Assembly (NCBI RefSeq): GCF_027172205.1
Contig: NC_070614.1
Location: forward strand, 37,020,001-37,084,000
Length of the DNA stretch: 64,000 nucleotides
Direction of reading: 5' to 3'
DNA from: Podarcis raffonei
Taxonomy: Eukaryota > Chordata > Lepidosauria > Squamata > Lacertidae
Below the pieces are notes generated by a model. That model had not been told where the DNA came from. It made no database searches and was given only the letters and a program-made list of their open reading frames with translations. The translations under genes and the position numbers were made by a program. Shown here one piece after another: positions 24,601 to 34,900 of this stretch; the first letter of the stretch is position 1; every line of letters begins with the position of its first letter.

Positions 24601-27083
24601 CCATTGGGTTCTCTTCACTCTTACAGCGGATGGTTGCATTTCCCCCCAGGGCAATTATTTCATGCGAACTGACTGAGATGGAAGGTTTGGGATAGAAATG
24701 CTCTGAATGGGAAAGAGAAGAAGAGGGATGTTTAAGGGCTGGTGCAACTCCAACATTCAGCAGAAGGCAGAACTACAATCTTATAGGAATGTGATATAGA
24801 AAGAGAATGAGAGAGAGAGCCTATATGTTAGGCAATGCATCATTTCCTTCTGGTTGAAGATGCAATAAATTCGACCTCCACTTTAGTATCATTTGTGAAA
24901 CTGGCACACCAAGACACAGCTGAGCCCTCACCTGTTATGTTGATGTAAACTCTGTCGCTGGAACTTGAGCATTTTTTAACTTGGTCTTGAATGAAGCAAT
25001 ACGAACACAGGTAGATCCCTCCATCTGTTTCCTTGGCATTAGGAATGTGAAATACAGTACTAAATGAATCAGTACTAGAAAACAAATGCCCCGGAGTCCC
25101 TTCCTTGGAGAAATAGAAAGTTGCTTGTTCACGGTATTCATTTCTACAGTGGATGAAGAATTGTGTCCCTGGGATGACGAGAGGACTGGGACTCACAGAG
25201 ATGGAAGGCTTTCGATAAAGCTGCCCTGCGAAAGAGAGAGAGCTGATATGCGGAAGGTGGAACATCTGCAACTGTATCACTCTAAAAAATAGGAAACTTT
25301 TCTCCTGCTCTTGGAATATCTGCTCACCTGGGACAGAGAAGATGAGTGGCAACGCCATGTGAAACGGCCTGACTCTTGTCGCATTTGGCAAGAAGGGAGG
25401 GGGCATTCTGGCAGGAACGGAAGTGGGGGGCGTGCAAGGAGTGGCACATTCCCATTTTGCCTCAAATGGCGACACAGGATGGCCCCCTCCTGTCTTTATG
25501 CAACACCCATGTGCTCCATGGGGTTGTCTGCAGATACATTCCCACCTAGACATATGCAACCAGCCACAATCACGCAGAGTCCTTACATGTGTGTCCACAC
25601 TGGATTCTCTGCAGACAACCACATGTAGCATGTGATTGTTGCTGAAGGAGTGGGGACATTAGGGTTAGGGATTAAAACGAGAAACTGCTTTGCTTTCAAT
25701 GTAACTGATGCCCTGCACATGAATAGGTCTAAGGATAGAACAAAATTCTCACCTGTTACGTTGACATAAACGTTATTGCTGAATTCTGAGCATGTATTTT
25801 CCGTAAAGCAATATTTGCACTTGTAGACCCCACCATTGGGTTCTACATGTTTGGCATTAGAAAGGGGGAAATCTGTATAATATGAAGCAGTCTTAGAATC
25901 CACAGCCGCTGAACTCCCTTCCTTGACAAGGTAGAAAGTTGCTTCTGAGTTAAGTTTATTCTCACAGCGGATATAGAATTTTTCACCTAGGATAACCCGA
26001 GGACTTGGTATCACTGAGATGGAAGGCTTTTGATGAAGCTGTCCTGGGAAAGAAAGATAACAGGAGTGAGATGGGAGACTTGTAGTAGACTTGTATCAGG
26101 GTACTAAAATCCACAAAAGTGTGGTACGTATATTAATCTGTAACATTTTCCAATTGACATATATCTATATTTTCACATATTCCTCATCACCATCCTGTTT
26201 TCTGAAGAAGTAGGAATCATATTTTGAACTGAGCAACAGCTGTAGGGCCAACAATATAGACTTCAACCAATGACTCACTTCTGAGATAGCAGAGAGAGGG
26301 GGAGGGCTCTTTAACTTCCCCTTCCCTGTTGACATTGGAGGAGGACAGGGTGGAGAGGAAGTAGAAGAGTCCAGAACCTGAGGTCCTTTATTTGCTCACT
26401 CTCCTGCATAAGCCAAAACACAGGAGACAGGCAGGACAGCGCCAGTTGCGATTCATGCAGCCGGGAGGCAATGAAAGAGAAGGTTCTCCCTTAGTATCTG
26501 GTGATGTTTACAGTGGGAGGGGCAGGACTAAGGATCCCTGTGTCTAAACAGCCCTTGCACCCAAGAGAAATAAACTGAAGTGGATAACTGGGAGGACGGT
26601 TTCCTTGACAGGTTGTCTAGAGACAAATAAATCTGAGCAGTTCAACTTTTCTAGAAAAAGAGGTAGCGGAAATCACCATGAAAGCCTCCCTTGTTCTCTG
26701 ATAATGGCAACTGCCCCCACCTAAAAGATGCCGGAACTGAGTTCCGACTGGAAAAAAGCCTTGAATATGAGACAGAGAAAGTCTACCATGAGAAAAGTAG
26801 TCCTGGTTGGAGGAGTCTACGGCATTTAGTTCCCATTCTTCTCACCCCCTATTTTTTATCACCATTCTCACGGCTGACTGACACTCACCTCTGGAGATCT
26901 GCCACTGCCTGCTCAGCCAACACCCTGGAAAGGAGAGGATCCATTTAGAGTCCAGATATCTGAGCAACAGAAATGGAAGCCGGGCCTCCAATCTCCCAGG
27001 CCTGCTCTTGCAAACACTCTGACCCCACCGCCCTCCAAGGAGTGAGACCAACCTAGAAAGAGGATGCTGGAAGGGAATTTCAT
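18754..27083 (-). CDS. Gene 3: four-Ig inhibitory LRC-type receptor with ITIM tail
   Basis: Exons in coding order: 27053-27083 and 26889-26924 (leader), Ig1 25753-26043, Ig2 24932-25225, Ig3 24400-24702, Ig4 22464-22754, transmembrane 20871-20975 (105 bp), cytoplasmic 20330-20367 (38 bp), cytoplasmic 18754-18903 (150 bp with stop). Total 1539 nt, 512 residues in one frame. The membrane segment (FAVILWASIAAGLSLL...) has no charged residue and is followed by YRKGRKG. The last exon holds VSYAAL and, about 25 residues on, CTYATL: one canonical ITIM and one ITIM-like site, expected to recruit SHP-1/SHP-2 when phosphorylated. The ectodomain almost equals gene 1 and closely matches gene 4. The 105-bp transmembrane exon and phase-0 tail exons fit KIR/LILRB gene plans. 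A further small tail exon cannot be excluded. Confidence 0.83.
18965..19235. mobile_element. hAT MITE beside the gene 3 ITIM exon
   Basis: 8-bp duplication ttctagag at 18957-18964 and 19236-19243. Ends CAGGGGTCAGCAACCTTTT and GGTTGCCTACCCCTG. It starts 61 bp upstream of the ITIM exon acceptor on the minus strand, so it is in the intron. Confidence 0.82.
19958..20211 (-). mobile_element. CORE/MIR-type SINE
   Basis: On the minus strand: a tRNA-like start (CCAGTGTGGTGTAGTGGTTA), a core with GCTGGGTGATCTTGGGC, and a LINE-like tail ending in TTTGATATCAAATCC-type sequence. It lies between the two gene 3 cytoplasmic exons. Confidence 0.7.
20330..20367 (-). CDS. Gene 3 juxtamembrane cytoplasmic exon (38 bp)
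   Basis: Flanked by CTGCAG acceptor and GTAAGC donor on the minus strand. With the phase-1 end of the transmembrane exon it reads GSTVHERSQPPNI and leaves phase 0. LRC inhibitory genes carry such very short juxtamembrane exons. It is small and identified by position, phase and splice sites rather than sequence similarity. Confidence 0.6.
20463..20590. mobile_element. Palindromic MITE-like repeat
   Basis: Shows cttccctaacctggtgccct, gactacaagtcctattagcc and ggccatgctggggttgtcat, half of a common reptile hairpin repeat. A second copy lies at 62512-62645. Confidence 0.45.
20871..20975 (-). CDS. Gene 3 transmembrane exon, uncharged
   Basis: 105 bp, the same length as KIR transmembrane exons, phase 1-1, with TACAG acceptor and GTAAGT donor. 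It reads DRFAVILWASIAAGLSLL, a run of hydrophobic residues, then YRKGRKG as a basic stop-transfer. No Arg or Lys lies within the membrane segment, which separates it from the activating exon used by genes 2, 4 and 5. A second AG four bases on would break the frame. Confidence 0.82.
21130..21358 (+). mobile_element. CR1 LINE 3' end next to gene 3 transmembrane exon
   Basis: Shows ggtggccactctgagacatg and gctggaccagatgggtcttg, a decayed CR1 3' terminus. It lies between the gene 3 transmembrane exon and the left edge of copy B. Confidence 0.55.
21551..21627. repeat. (CT)n(CA)n compound microsatellite, copy B left edge
   Basis: About 24 CT units followed by about 13 CA units. The counterpart in copy C at 31852-31930 has different unit numbers. 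Confidence 0.9.
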
Positions 27084-28688
27084 GGCTTGGCTTCTGTAGC
27101 CAGCAGTTTCTTCCGTTCGCTCCTAATTCTGCTGTCTCCCGAGTGAAGATCTCAGCTGGAGGCTGTTGCCGCTGAAACCCAGCAATGTTCTGTGATGCAG
27201 CTCTTCCTCAGAACAAATGACTCCTCTCTGATCGGCCAATGCTGTTGTCCTTTTTCCGTTGCCAAAGCTGCCTGAGTAACCACATCCCTTATTAGTTTGC
27301 ATCTATCTGATGGTTGCAAAACCAGAGGAAGTGAAGGACTGAGTGTTTGGCATGGAACACAACTCCTATTTTTAATTTTTCTAGTTCTCAGAGAGAGAGA
27401 GAGCATCTCAGTAGTATTGTTGGGGCAAAAGAAATCTAGTATGCCCAGTTGTACATCATGGCAAATTCAAGCTCTGGTCACTTACTGCCTCCTCCCCAAA
27501 GATATTTTGCCTATGCTTTGGACCCTCTTGGTCAAAAAAGGACATTTAAGGAACAATTAGGAGACATGGTGGTACAGATACGTCGTGAGTTGTAAATTTA
27601 AGCTCCACAGAGGCATTGGGACTGCAGTTATGGTGGCTCCCCACAGTAGAGGAACGACCAGCCCCCAAATACAGTATTTGGCCCATTCATCAATCTGATC
27701 TCAGTTGGTTATGAAATCTTTAAAGACAGATTTGTTTCTTCACCTCCCAGGTTTCTCATCCTATCTTTTTATTGCCCCCGCTTAGAGGAGCTCATCCGAC
27801 AGTCTGTATTGAAACGGTGGTTGGTTGGTCCTTGTGAAAGGCGTGAGGAAGCCATGCCTGGATCTGAGCACTTCTCCAACAATGTGAGATATTTGTCTGT
27901 TGCCCGTGCTTCTTACTAGGGGGGCACGGTTTGCATTTTGTTAAAATAACCCTGCAGTAACCCAATGATTCATTTGTATTTCCCACCCACAATTTCTAGA
28001 ATGGATTAAAAAAATGGGGGGGGGTTTACATCCCAAAATTCAGGACAGCAGAGGAATTTCTACCCCCTTTTTTTCTTTCTTCACTAGTTTTTGCCATTGT
28101 GGCAGCAAGTGTAGCAAGTCTCCCAGAGGCACGCTAGGGCGTCTGGAAGGGCACTCCTTCCCCCTGTACACCCTTCCACATGGTCACATACACCAGCTAC
28201 ACGATAAACTGTTTATGACAGAAAAAAAACACACACCACTTTGTCCCCTGCCTTTGCCAATTAAACTAGGGATATTTCATTTCCTTTCCTTCAGGGGATA
28301 TGCACTAGCATTCTTCCATGCTGGCTCCACACAACAGTCTTCTGCTCTCATACCCCGAAAATCCTCTCATTTCCCCCGCTGGATTTCAGGAGCTGCTTTC
28401 TCACTGAGGGTGGGCATTTCGGAGTTTGCTACTCCTTCCCAATCGCAGTTTAAAGCAACAGAAAAGCAATTAATTCACAGTCACATTTGTGTTTGATGGA
28501 CAGGTATGCTTTTGACTGATTTTCATTTGATACGGTTACTATAAGAGATAATAAAAAAACAAAGCAAAACACCCAGACAAGGAATAAAATCATAAGTTAC
28601 AGAGTTAATACACATAATTCGCTTAGTTATTTCAATGGGTTTTCTCTGAGAAGGGCTTAGCTGAAGAGTAAGTTAAGTCTTCCAAACT

Positions 28689-29403
28689 CAGGGCCGTCTT
28701 ACCCATAGATGCTAATGGTGTGGGGAGCCGGGGCACCAGGTTTTGGAGGGTGCCAGGCGAGAGTCCGGGGAACACCGAACGAGCGCGCTGAGTGAGCGAG
28801 GGTTTCATGTATTGCTCCTGCTGAGCATTGGCTCAGTTTTTCCCCTTTTAGCCTGCAGGCGCCGAATTCTGCGGAGTGCCAGAAGGTGAAAAGGGAAGCG
28901 GGAGAGGTGCACAAACCCTTGCTCGCTCGGTGCAGGCCCGCTCGCTCGCCTAACGGGTTGAGGTGCAGGAACGCACGGCACCCCTCCTGCTAGCCGTCTT
29001 CATCTTCAAGCTGGGCATCAGGCACCACGGATCTCCACAGGGCTGGCTCCCCCGGCCCGCTCGCTGCCCTCACCCGCCTCCACCATGCAAGCGCAGCACC
29101 CGGAGCCTCCGCCTGCCATGGCCACCGCAGCCCGAAGCAGCCAGCTGAGCTGGGAGGTGCCTCATCCAGCCTCCGCCTCTTCCCTGCCGGAGAAGCTGCC
29201 CCCCCCCCAACTGTTGCCCTCCTCCTTCAGCCCCGCAAAGCTGGGTGCGTCACAGGCAGCGCCGTCCCTTCCCAAGAGGCTCCCTCCGCTGCTGCTGGTC
29301 TTCCCTCCCTAAAAAAAGGAGGTTGACAACTCTGGGAAACGGGGTGGGGCGCTGCTGCAAGGATCTTTGCACCATGCTGCCGGATATGCTTAAGACGGCC
29401 CTG
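28689..29403. mobile_element. GC-rich non-autonomous hAT element, copy B
   Basis: Duplicated counterpart of 6797-7511. The equivalent place in copy C (about 46092) has the uninterrupted target. Confidence 0.82.
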
Positions 29404-29622
29404 TCCAAACTTTTTTAAAAAGCTCAAAAAAAAGCACAGAAACAGAAGCCTCTAGTATTCTCGTCCCACCCCAGGCGCTTCCAAAAAGGTGTTATCACAG
29501 AATAGAAATTTGGCCTTCAGATGAACAAGAAATGAAACCAGTCTCTATGGGATGCCTGTGGCTTTGCATGTCTCGGATGCCTCAAGGAAGGGTCTTGACT
29601 CGTGGAACTGAGTCAGAGCTTC

Positions 29623-29732
29623 TCAGCCTTGCCTGCTGCACATGAACTCAGCCACGATCAGCACCAAGGAAAGCAGGACCAAGCCAGCAACTCCCAGGCG
29701 GATGTTGATCTCCATGGATGTAGAAGTGTTTG
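29623..29732 (-). CDS. Gene 4 terminal exon: Arg-containing transmembrane segment and stop
   Basis: Copy-B counterpart of 7731-7840, with the same reading through the membrane Arg and EFMCSRQG to TGA. The nearest upstream in-phase donor on the minus strand is that of the copy-C Ig4 exon at 32990, about 3.3 kb away. This joins it to gene 4 rather than gene 3, whose own transmembrane exon lies further left. Confidence 0.8.
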
Positions 29733-31846
29733 CTGTAGAGTGAGACAGAGAAGAGTTACTACTCAATTGTTAGTTGTGATGAAGGCAGGGTGAGGAGGAA
29801 AATGGTCTCAAGGCTGTGGCCCTCGGCATACTTAGCCCCATTGAGTTCAGGGGGACTTACTTCTGATTTCTAAGAACATAAGAACAGCCTGCTGGATCTA
29901 CCTGCCAATAGAAGCAGCCTTCTAATCTACTCCACTTGCCTTTTACTTCTGACTAGAGCCAGAAAGATGATACAAAGCATACTAAGTCTGCAAGCAGTGG
30001 ACCAACTGACTGCTCCACTAATAAGATGGCAGGGATACATGTTGCGTTTCAGTTTTTCATGTCACTGCAGGAGCATCCAAAAGTGGTCAGTTTACGATTG
30101 GTCATTTGCTGGGCGTTGCATTCAGAATTACTGGTCCATAATGTGGGCTTGAAATTTCATCCACCAATAGATTGGTTGGGTGGTCCTGGCTGAAGAGAGC
30201 AGAAGGTCAGGTTCAGCACTGCCTGGGGGTCAGCTGGGAGGTTCAGTAACTCGAGCAAAGTCAGTTCTCATAAAAAAAAAAACACCTTTGTTTTTAAAAA
30301 GAAGACTTTGTTAAAAGCAAAAACTTCACATGATTACACAATTTAGGACTGCTCAGAAGCCAAGAAAATAACAAAACTATCTCATCTAGCTGGCTGACAC
30401 AAAACACGCAAATTGTAGCAGGCTGAGCAGGAAGGCAAAAGACAATCTAAGGTCCGAACAGGCACTGATCATCCCTTCAGGATGAAAGCTCCCTCATACC
30501 AGCCCCACCCAGATTTAAGAGAGTGCTAATTATGGTGCTCACCCCCTCCATCCCAAAGGAATCAACACCTGTTCCCATCACAGGTCTTTGATTAGCATTC
30601 AGCACTGGCCTTGAGACCTTAATGAGGAACATCTGCATTTGAGCTCAACATTCCAGAATTTCTAACAACCTCCCATACAACCCACAAGCTAGCCTTAAAA
30701 GGGACTATATCAACAAAGGAAGTCTCATACAGCATATAATACGTATTGTAAAAAAAAGGATCAACAGCACACGTGCCATGTTCTGATGGAAATTTGACCA
30801 AAAAAATGCAGGAAGAGTTAGGCAAATCATATACAGTGGTACCTCGGGTTACAAACACCTCGGGTTACAAACACTTTGGCTTACAGACTCCACTAACCTG
30901 GAGGTAGTACCTTGGGTTAAGAACTTTACCTCAGAATGAGAACAGAAATCAAGCGGGAGCGGCGCGGCGGCAGTGGGAGGCCCTATTAGGTAAAGAGGTA
31001 GCTCAGGTTAAAAACAGTTTCAGGTTAAGAACAGACCTCCCGAACAAATTAAGTTCGTAACCAGAGGTACCACCGTATAATATATGCAAGACATGCATTC
31101 CTATTTTGCACAACTAAGACTGCTATCCTAATCCTTGATCTCATGGATGGGTTTGGATCGAACAGACATCCCTGTTCACTGGCCTCCTCTGCAACCATGG
31201 AAAATGTTTGGATCGAACAGACATCCCTGTTCACTGGCCTCCTCTGCAACCATGGAAAATGTTGTGGAAGCAAAACTTTTGCCAGAGAAGTTTCCTAAAA
31301 TGGGCTGTTTCGAGGGTGGGGCAGAACTGAACCAACCATGCAGTCACTAAGAGGAAGCTGGACAATAAAGCTTCCCATAGATTAACCCCCAACCCCCTAA
31401 GATTGAAGATTAATGATGAGACAGTGGGGTGAAGTGGGGTGGGGAAAGATTGCAAAATGAATAATTGGAATACAGGATATATCTTCATTGAGGCTGGCAA
31501 TTGGAGTTTGAATGATACCAGGTTTATCTGCTCTACCACTTCAAAGGGCCGCAACCGCCTCGCCTCGAACTTCCTGCACCTCCCCTTCATTGGCAAGTCC
31601 TTTGTCGACAACCATACCTTATCCCCAACTTTGATCTCCTCCCCCTGTTGTCTCAGCTCATCAGCGCTTTTCTTGTACGCAGTCTCAGCATTGTCCAGTT
31701 TTTCCCTCAGTAGTTCTTGTAACACCTGCATCTTCCCTATGGGCTGCTCTGCTGCTGACGTATGATTCCCAGCATCTTTACCAAACCACAGTTCTCTGGA
31801 TTCTTTTGAATGAGTCATGTGCTTTAAATGGTGTGTATGCCATCCA

Positions 31847-31932
<86 letters not shown>

Positions 31933-34900
31933 TCCTTTACACTGGGAATATATGTGCAGATGAAACAATCCCAATCCACGGGAAATTGGGTGGGGTAACT
32001 GCTGCCATGCCAGAAAGGAGAGCACCAGTTTTGAAGTTGGAATGATCCACGTGACTGGTCCTAGCAAGATGGTTGATTAAATCACATGTATTTTCCAACA
32101 GGATGCAGGGCCAGCCCAAGCTATTTTTCTGCCTGAGGTGAGGGACAAGGGGGTGCCATTCCTCCCTCCCTCTCCATGTACAAAAACTCACCAGCTTCTC
32201 TAGGTTATGCAGAGCTTGCACTGTGGGAGGTGGTATGGCACCCAACTCTGTCCTCTAGCACTTCTCTTCCACTGCATCTTCTGTCTCAGGCAGGGCAGCT
32301 GATTTACTCTGCCTAACAGTAGGGCTGGCCCTGGATTCTGTGGGGAAGCAGTTCTTTCATACTGCCCTATGTCTATGAAAAGGTCATCCACCTGACCTTT
32401 CAGCTTCCTCCTTAAGTTCTACAAGTTACCACTCCAGCACCCTACCTCTCATCTGTCTTATTCAAGAATGTACGTCAAAATGCTAGCACGTCAAAATGCA
32501 CGTCAAAATGCAAGTAGATAAATAGGTACTGCTCCAGCAGGAAGGTATACAGCATTTCCATGCGTTGCTCTGGTTCGCCAGAAGCGGCTTAGTCATGCTG
32601 GCCACATGACCCGGAAGCTGTACGCCGGCTCCCTCGGCCAATAAAGCAAGACGAGTGCCACAACCCCAGAGTCGGTCATGACTGGACCTAATGGTCAGGG
32701 GTCCCTTTACCTTTACTTTAAGTGAATATTGAGATGGGCTTCCTGCTATCTCCATGTACCTCCATCTCCCATGCACCTCACCTTGGATGCAATCATCTTC
32801 ATTTCTTATCTTGCCTCTAGTAACCCGTTGCTGATGTAAACCCAAACACCCAGTTCCTCCAATCCTTATAATGTGGCTCAAGGTCGCCTAGGGTGGTATT
32901 TGGCTTCAACAGCCATAATCTCTAGAGCTCATGCACAGAGATTGAGAGTTAGAAGAAAGGTGGGAGAAAGACCTATGGAAGCTCCTCACCTGTCACAACC
33001 AGTTCCATGGGGTCACTTGACTCTGACCAACGAAAGGGGAATCCTATGCGGTGATATCGGCAGGTGTAGCTCCCTCCATCCTCCAACCTCACTTCAGAGA
33101 AAAAGAACTTGGTTGCATTTCTGTTTTCTTCTGCCTTTTGTGATGCTATCAGGTTGTTTGATTTGAGCAAGGAGAAGGTCACATAACTCTCAGCCCCCTG
33201 ACACTCAATGCTGACATTCATCCCAGTAGAAATCTGCTGTGTTGGTGTCAGAGTGATGGAAGGTTTAGAAAGCCAGGGATCTAGTGTTAGGAAAAAGAAA
33301 AGGAAAAAAAACAGCCAGGAAAGGATTGAGACATGTTGCTTGTGGTGCATTTAATGCATCCTGCTAATTTGCATCAGATCCAAAGACCTGTTTGTTATGC
33401 ACAAAATCACTTTCAATAGACATGTATTGGATATACTGTGCGGGCACACTGTGCCAAGAGAGTAGCATCCAAATACTTTATCATCCAAATTATTTCAGCT
33501 TCATCTCTCTCCTCCCATCTTTCTACCCATTAATGGTGCAAAGACATGTTTGAAAGTATGGACAATGTGAACAACCATTTCTGAAGATAGAGGGCAGGAA
33601 GGGAGGCTGAACCATATGCTAGTTCCCTGAATATTATCCCTGCACCATCAAAACCAGTAGCTGGGGAAACTAATAATGCAGAGTGCATAAGGAAATCTGC
33701 TTTATACTGAGTCAAACCATTGGTTCATCTATCTTGGTGTTGTCTGCTGCACTGAGTGGCAGCATTGCAAGCATGGATCTCTCCCTGCCCTACCTAGAGA
33801 TGCTGACGATTGAAGCTGGAATCTTCTGCATGCAAAGCAGATGGTCCACCACTGAGATAGGGAACATGTAGCCATCCAGATGTTCCTGTGTGTCTTAGCC
33901 AGCATGCCCATTGGTCAGGCATGGTGGGAATTGCAGCAGAATCACATCTGGAGGGCCAAAAGCTCCCTTTCCCTGCTCTACCACATCATTGTGGCAAACT
34001 ATGTACCACAAGTACCACAGAATAACACAACAGCAGTCCCCCCGCCCACTTCTGGATGCAGTCTCTTTGGATTATGACCAGTAAGCAGGACGTGCCTCTG
34101 CTTTTCAAAATATAAAATGGTATATAAACATACATTTCCCCAACAGTATATTAAGATATATTAAGAGATGTAATTAGCTAATTCATCATTATTTTTTGAA
34201 CTATATCCCAAGACACTCAAGCCAGCATAATGGTTTTTTACCTCGTTTTGTCCTCACAACAACCATGTGAGGTAAGTTAGTTGGCAAAGAGTGTGGTTCA
34301 ATGTCATCCAGCACCATCAACTGCTTCATCACGCTGGCAATGGACACTCTGACAGAGACTTTCACCTTTTGGTTAAACTACGGTTCCCAAACTACATGGA
34401 GGAAGCAATGACTGCTAAAGTGGTATAAGAGTCTTTGGTGTGGATGCGACCCATGACAGAATCTCACCTGTGATGTTGATGTACACTCTGTCACTGTAGC
34501 TTGAGCATCGCTGATTGAAGTCCAAGTCTGATTGGAAGCAATAGGTACAAAAGTAGATCCCCCCATCAGTTCGTTTAGCATTGAGAATGGGAAATAAAAT
34601 ACTGCCTGGTTCCATCTTCTGGATCTCATGGTTACCCCAAGAATCTTCTCTCAGCAGAGTGAATTCTGCCATTGGGTTCTCTTCACTCTTACAGTGGATG
34701 GTTGCATTTCCCCCCAGGGCAATTATTTCATGTGCACTCACTGAGATGGAAGGTTTGGGATAGAAATGCTCTGAATGGGAAAGAGAAGAAGAGGGATGTT
34801 TAAGGGCTGGTGCAACTCCAGCATTCAGCAGAAGGCAGAACTACAATCTTATAGGAATGTGATATAGAAAGAGAATGAGAGAGAGAGCCTATATGTTAGG

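Larger units (their letters stand above)
21460..31470. repeat. Tandem segmental duplication, copy B
   Basis: Begins at gattcccagcatcttta, the same sequence that opens copy C at 31764. Beyond about 22080 it is nearly identical to copy A. It carries the gene 3 ectodomain and the gene 4 terminal exon and ends next to an LTR-element fragment. Confidence 0.88.

Noticed and set aside
31231-32067. 278-residue minus-strand frame as one protein
   Set aside because: It runs through duplication sequence, a (CT)n(CA)n microsatellite and an LTR-element fragment; there is no single gene.
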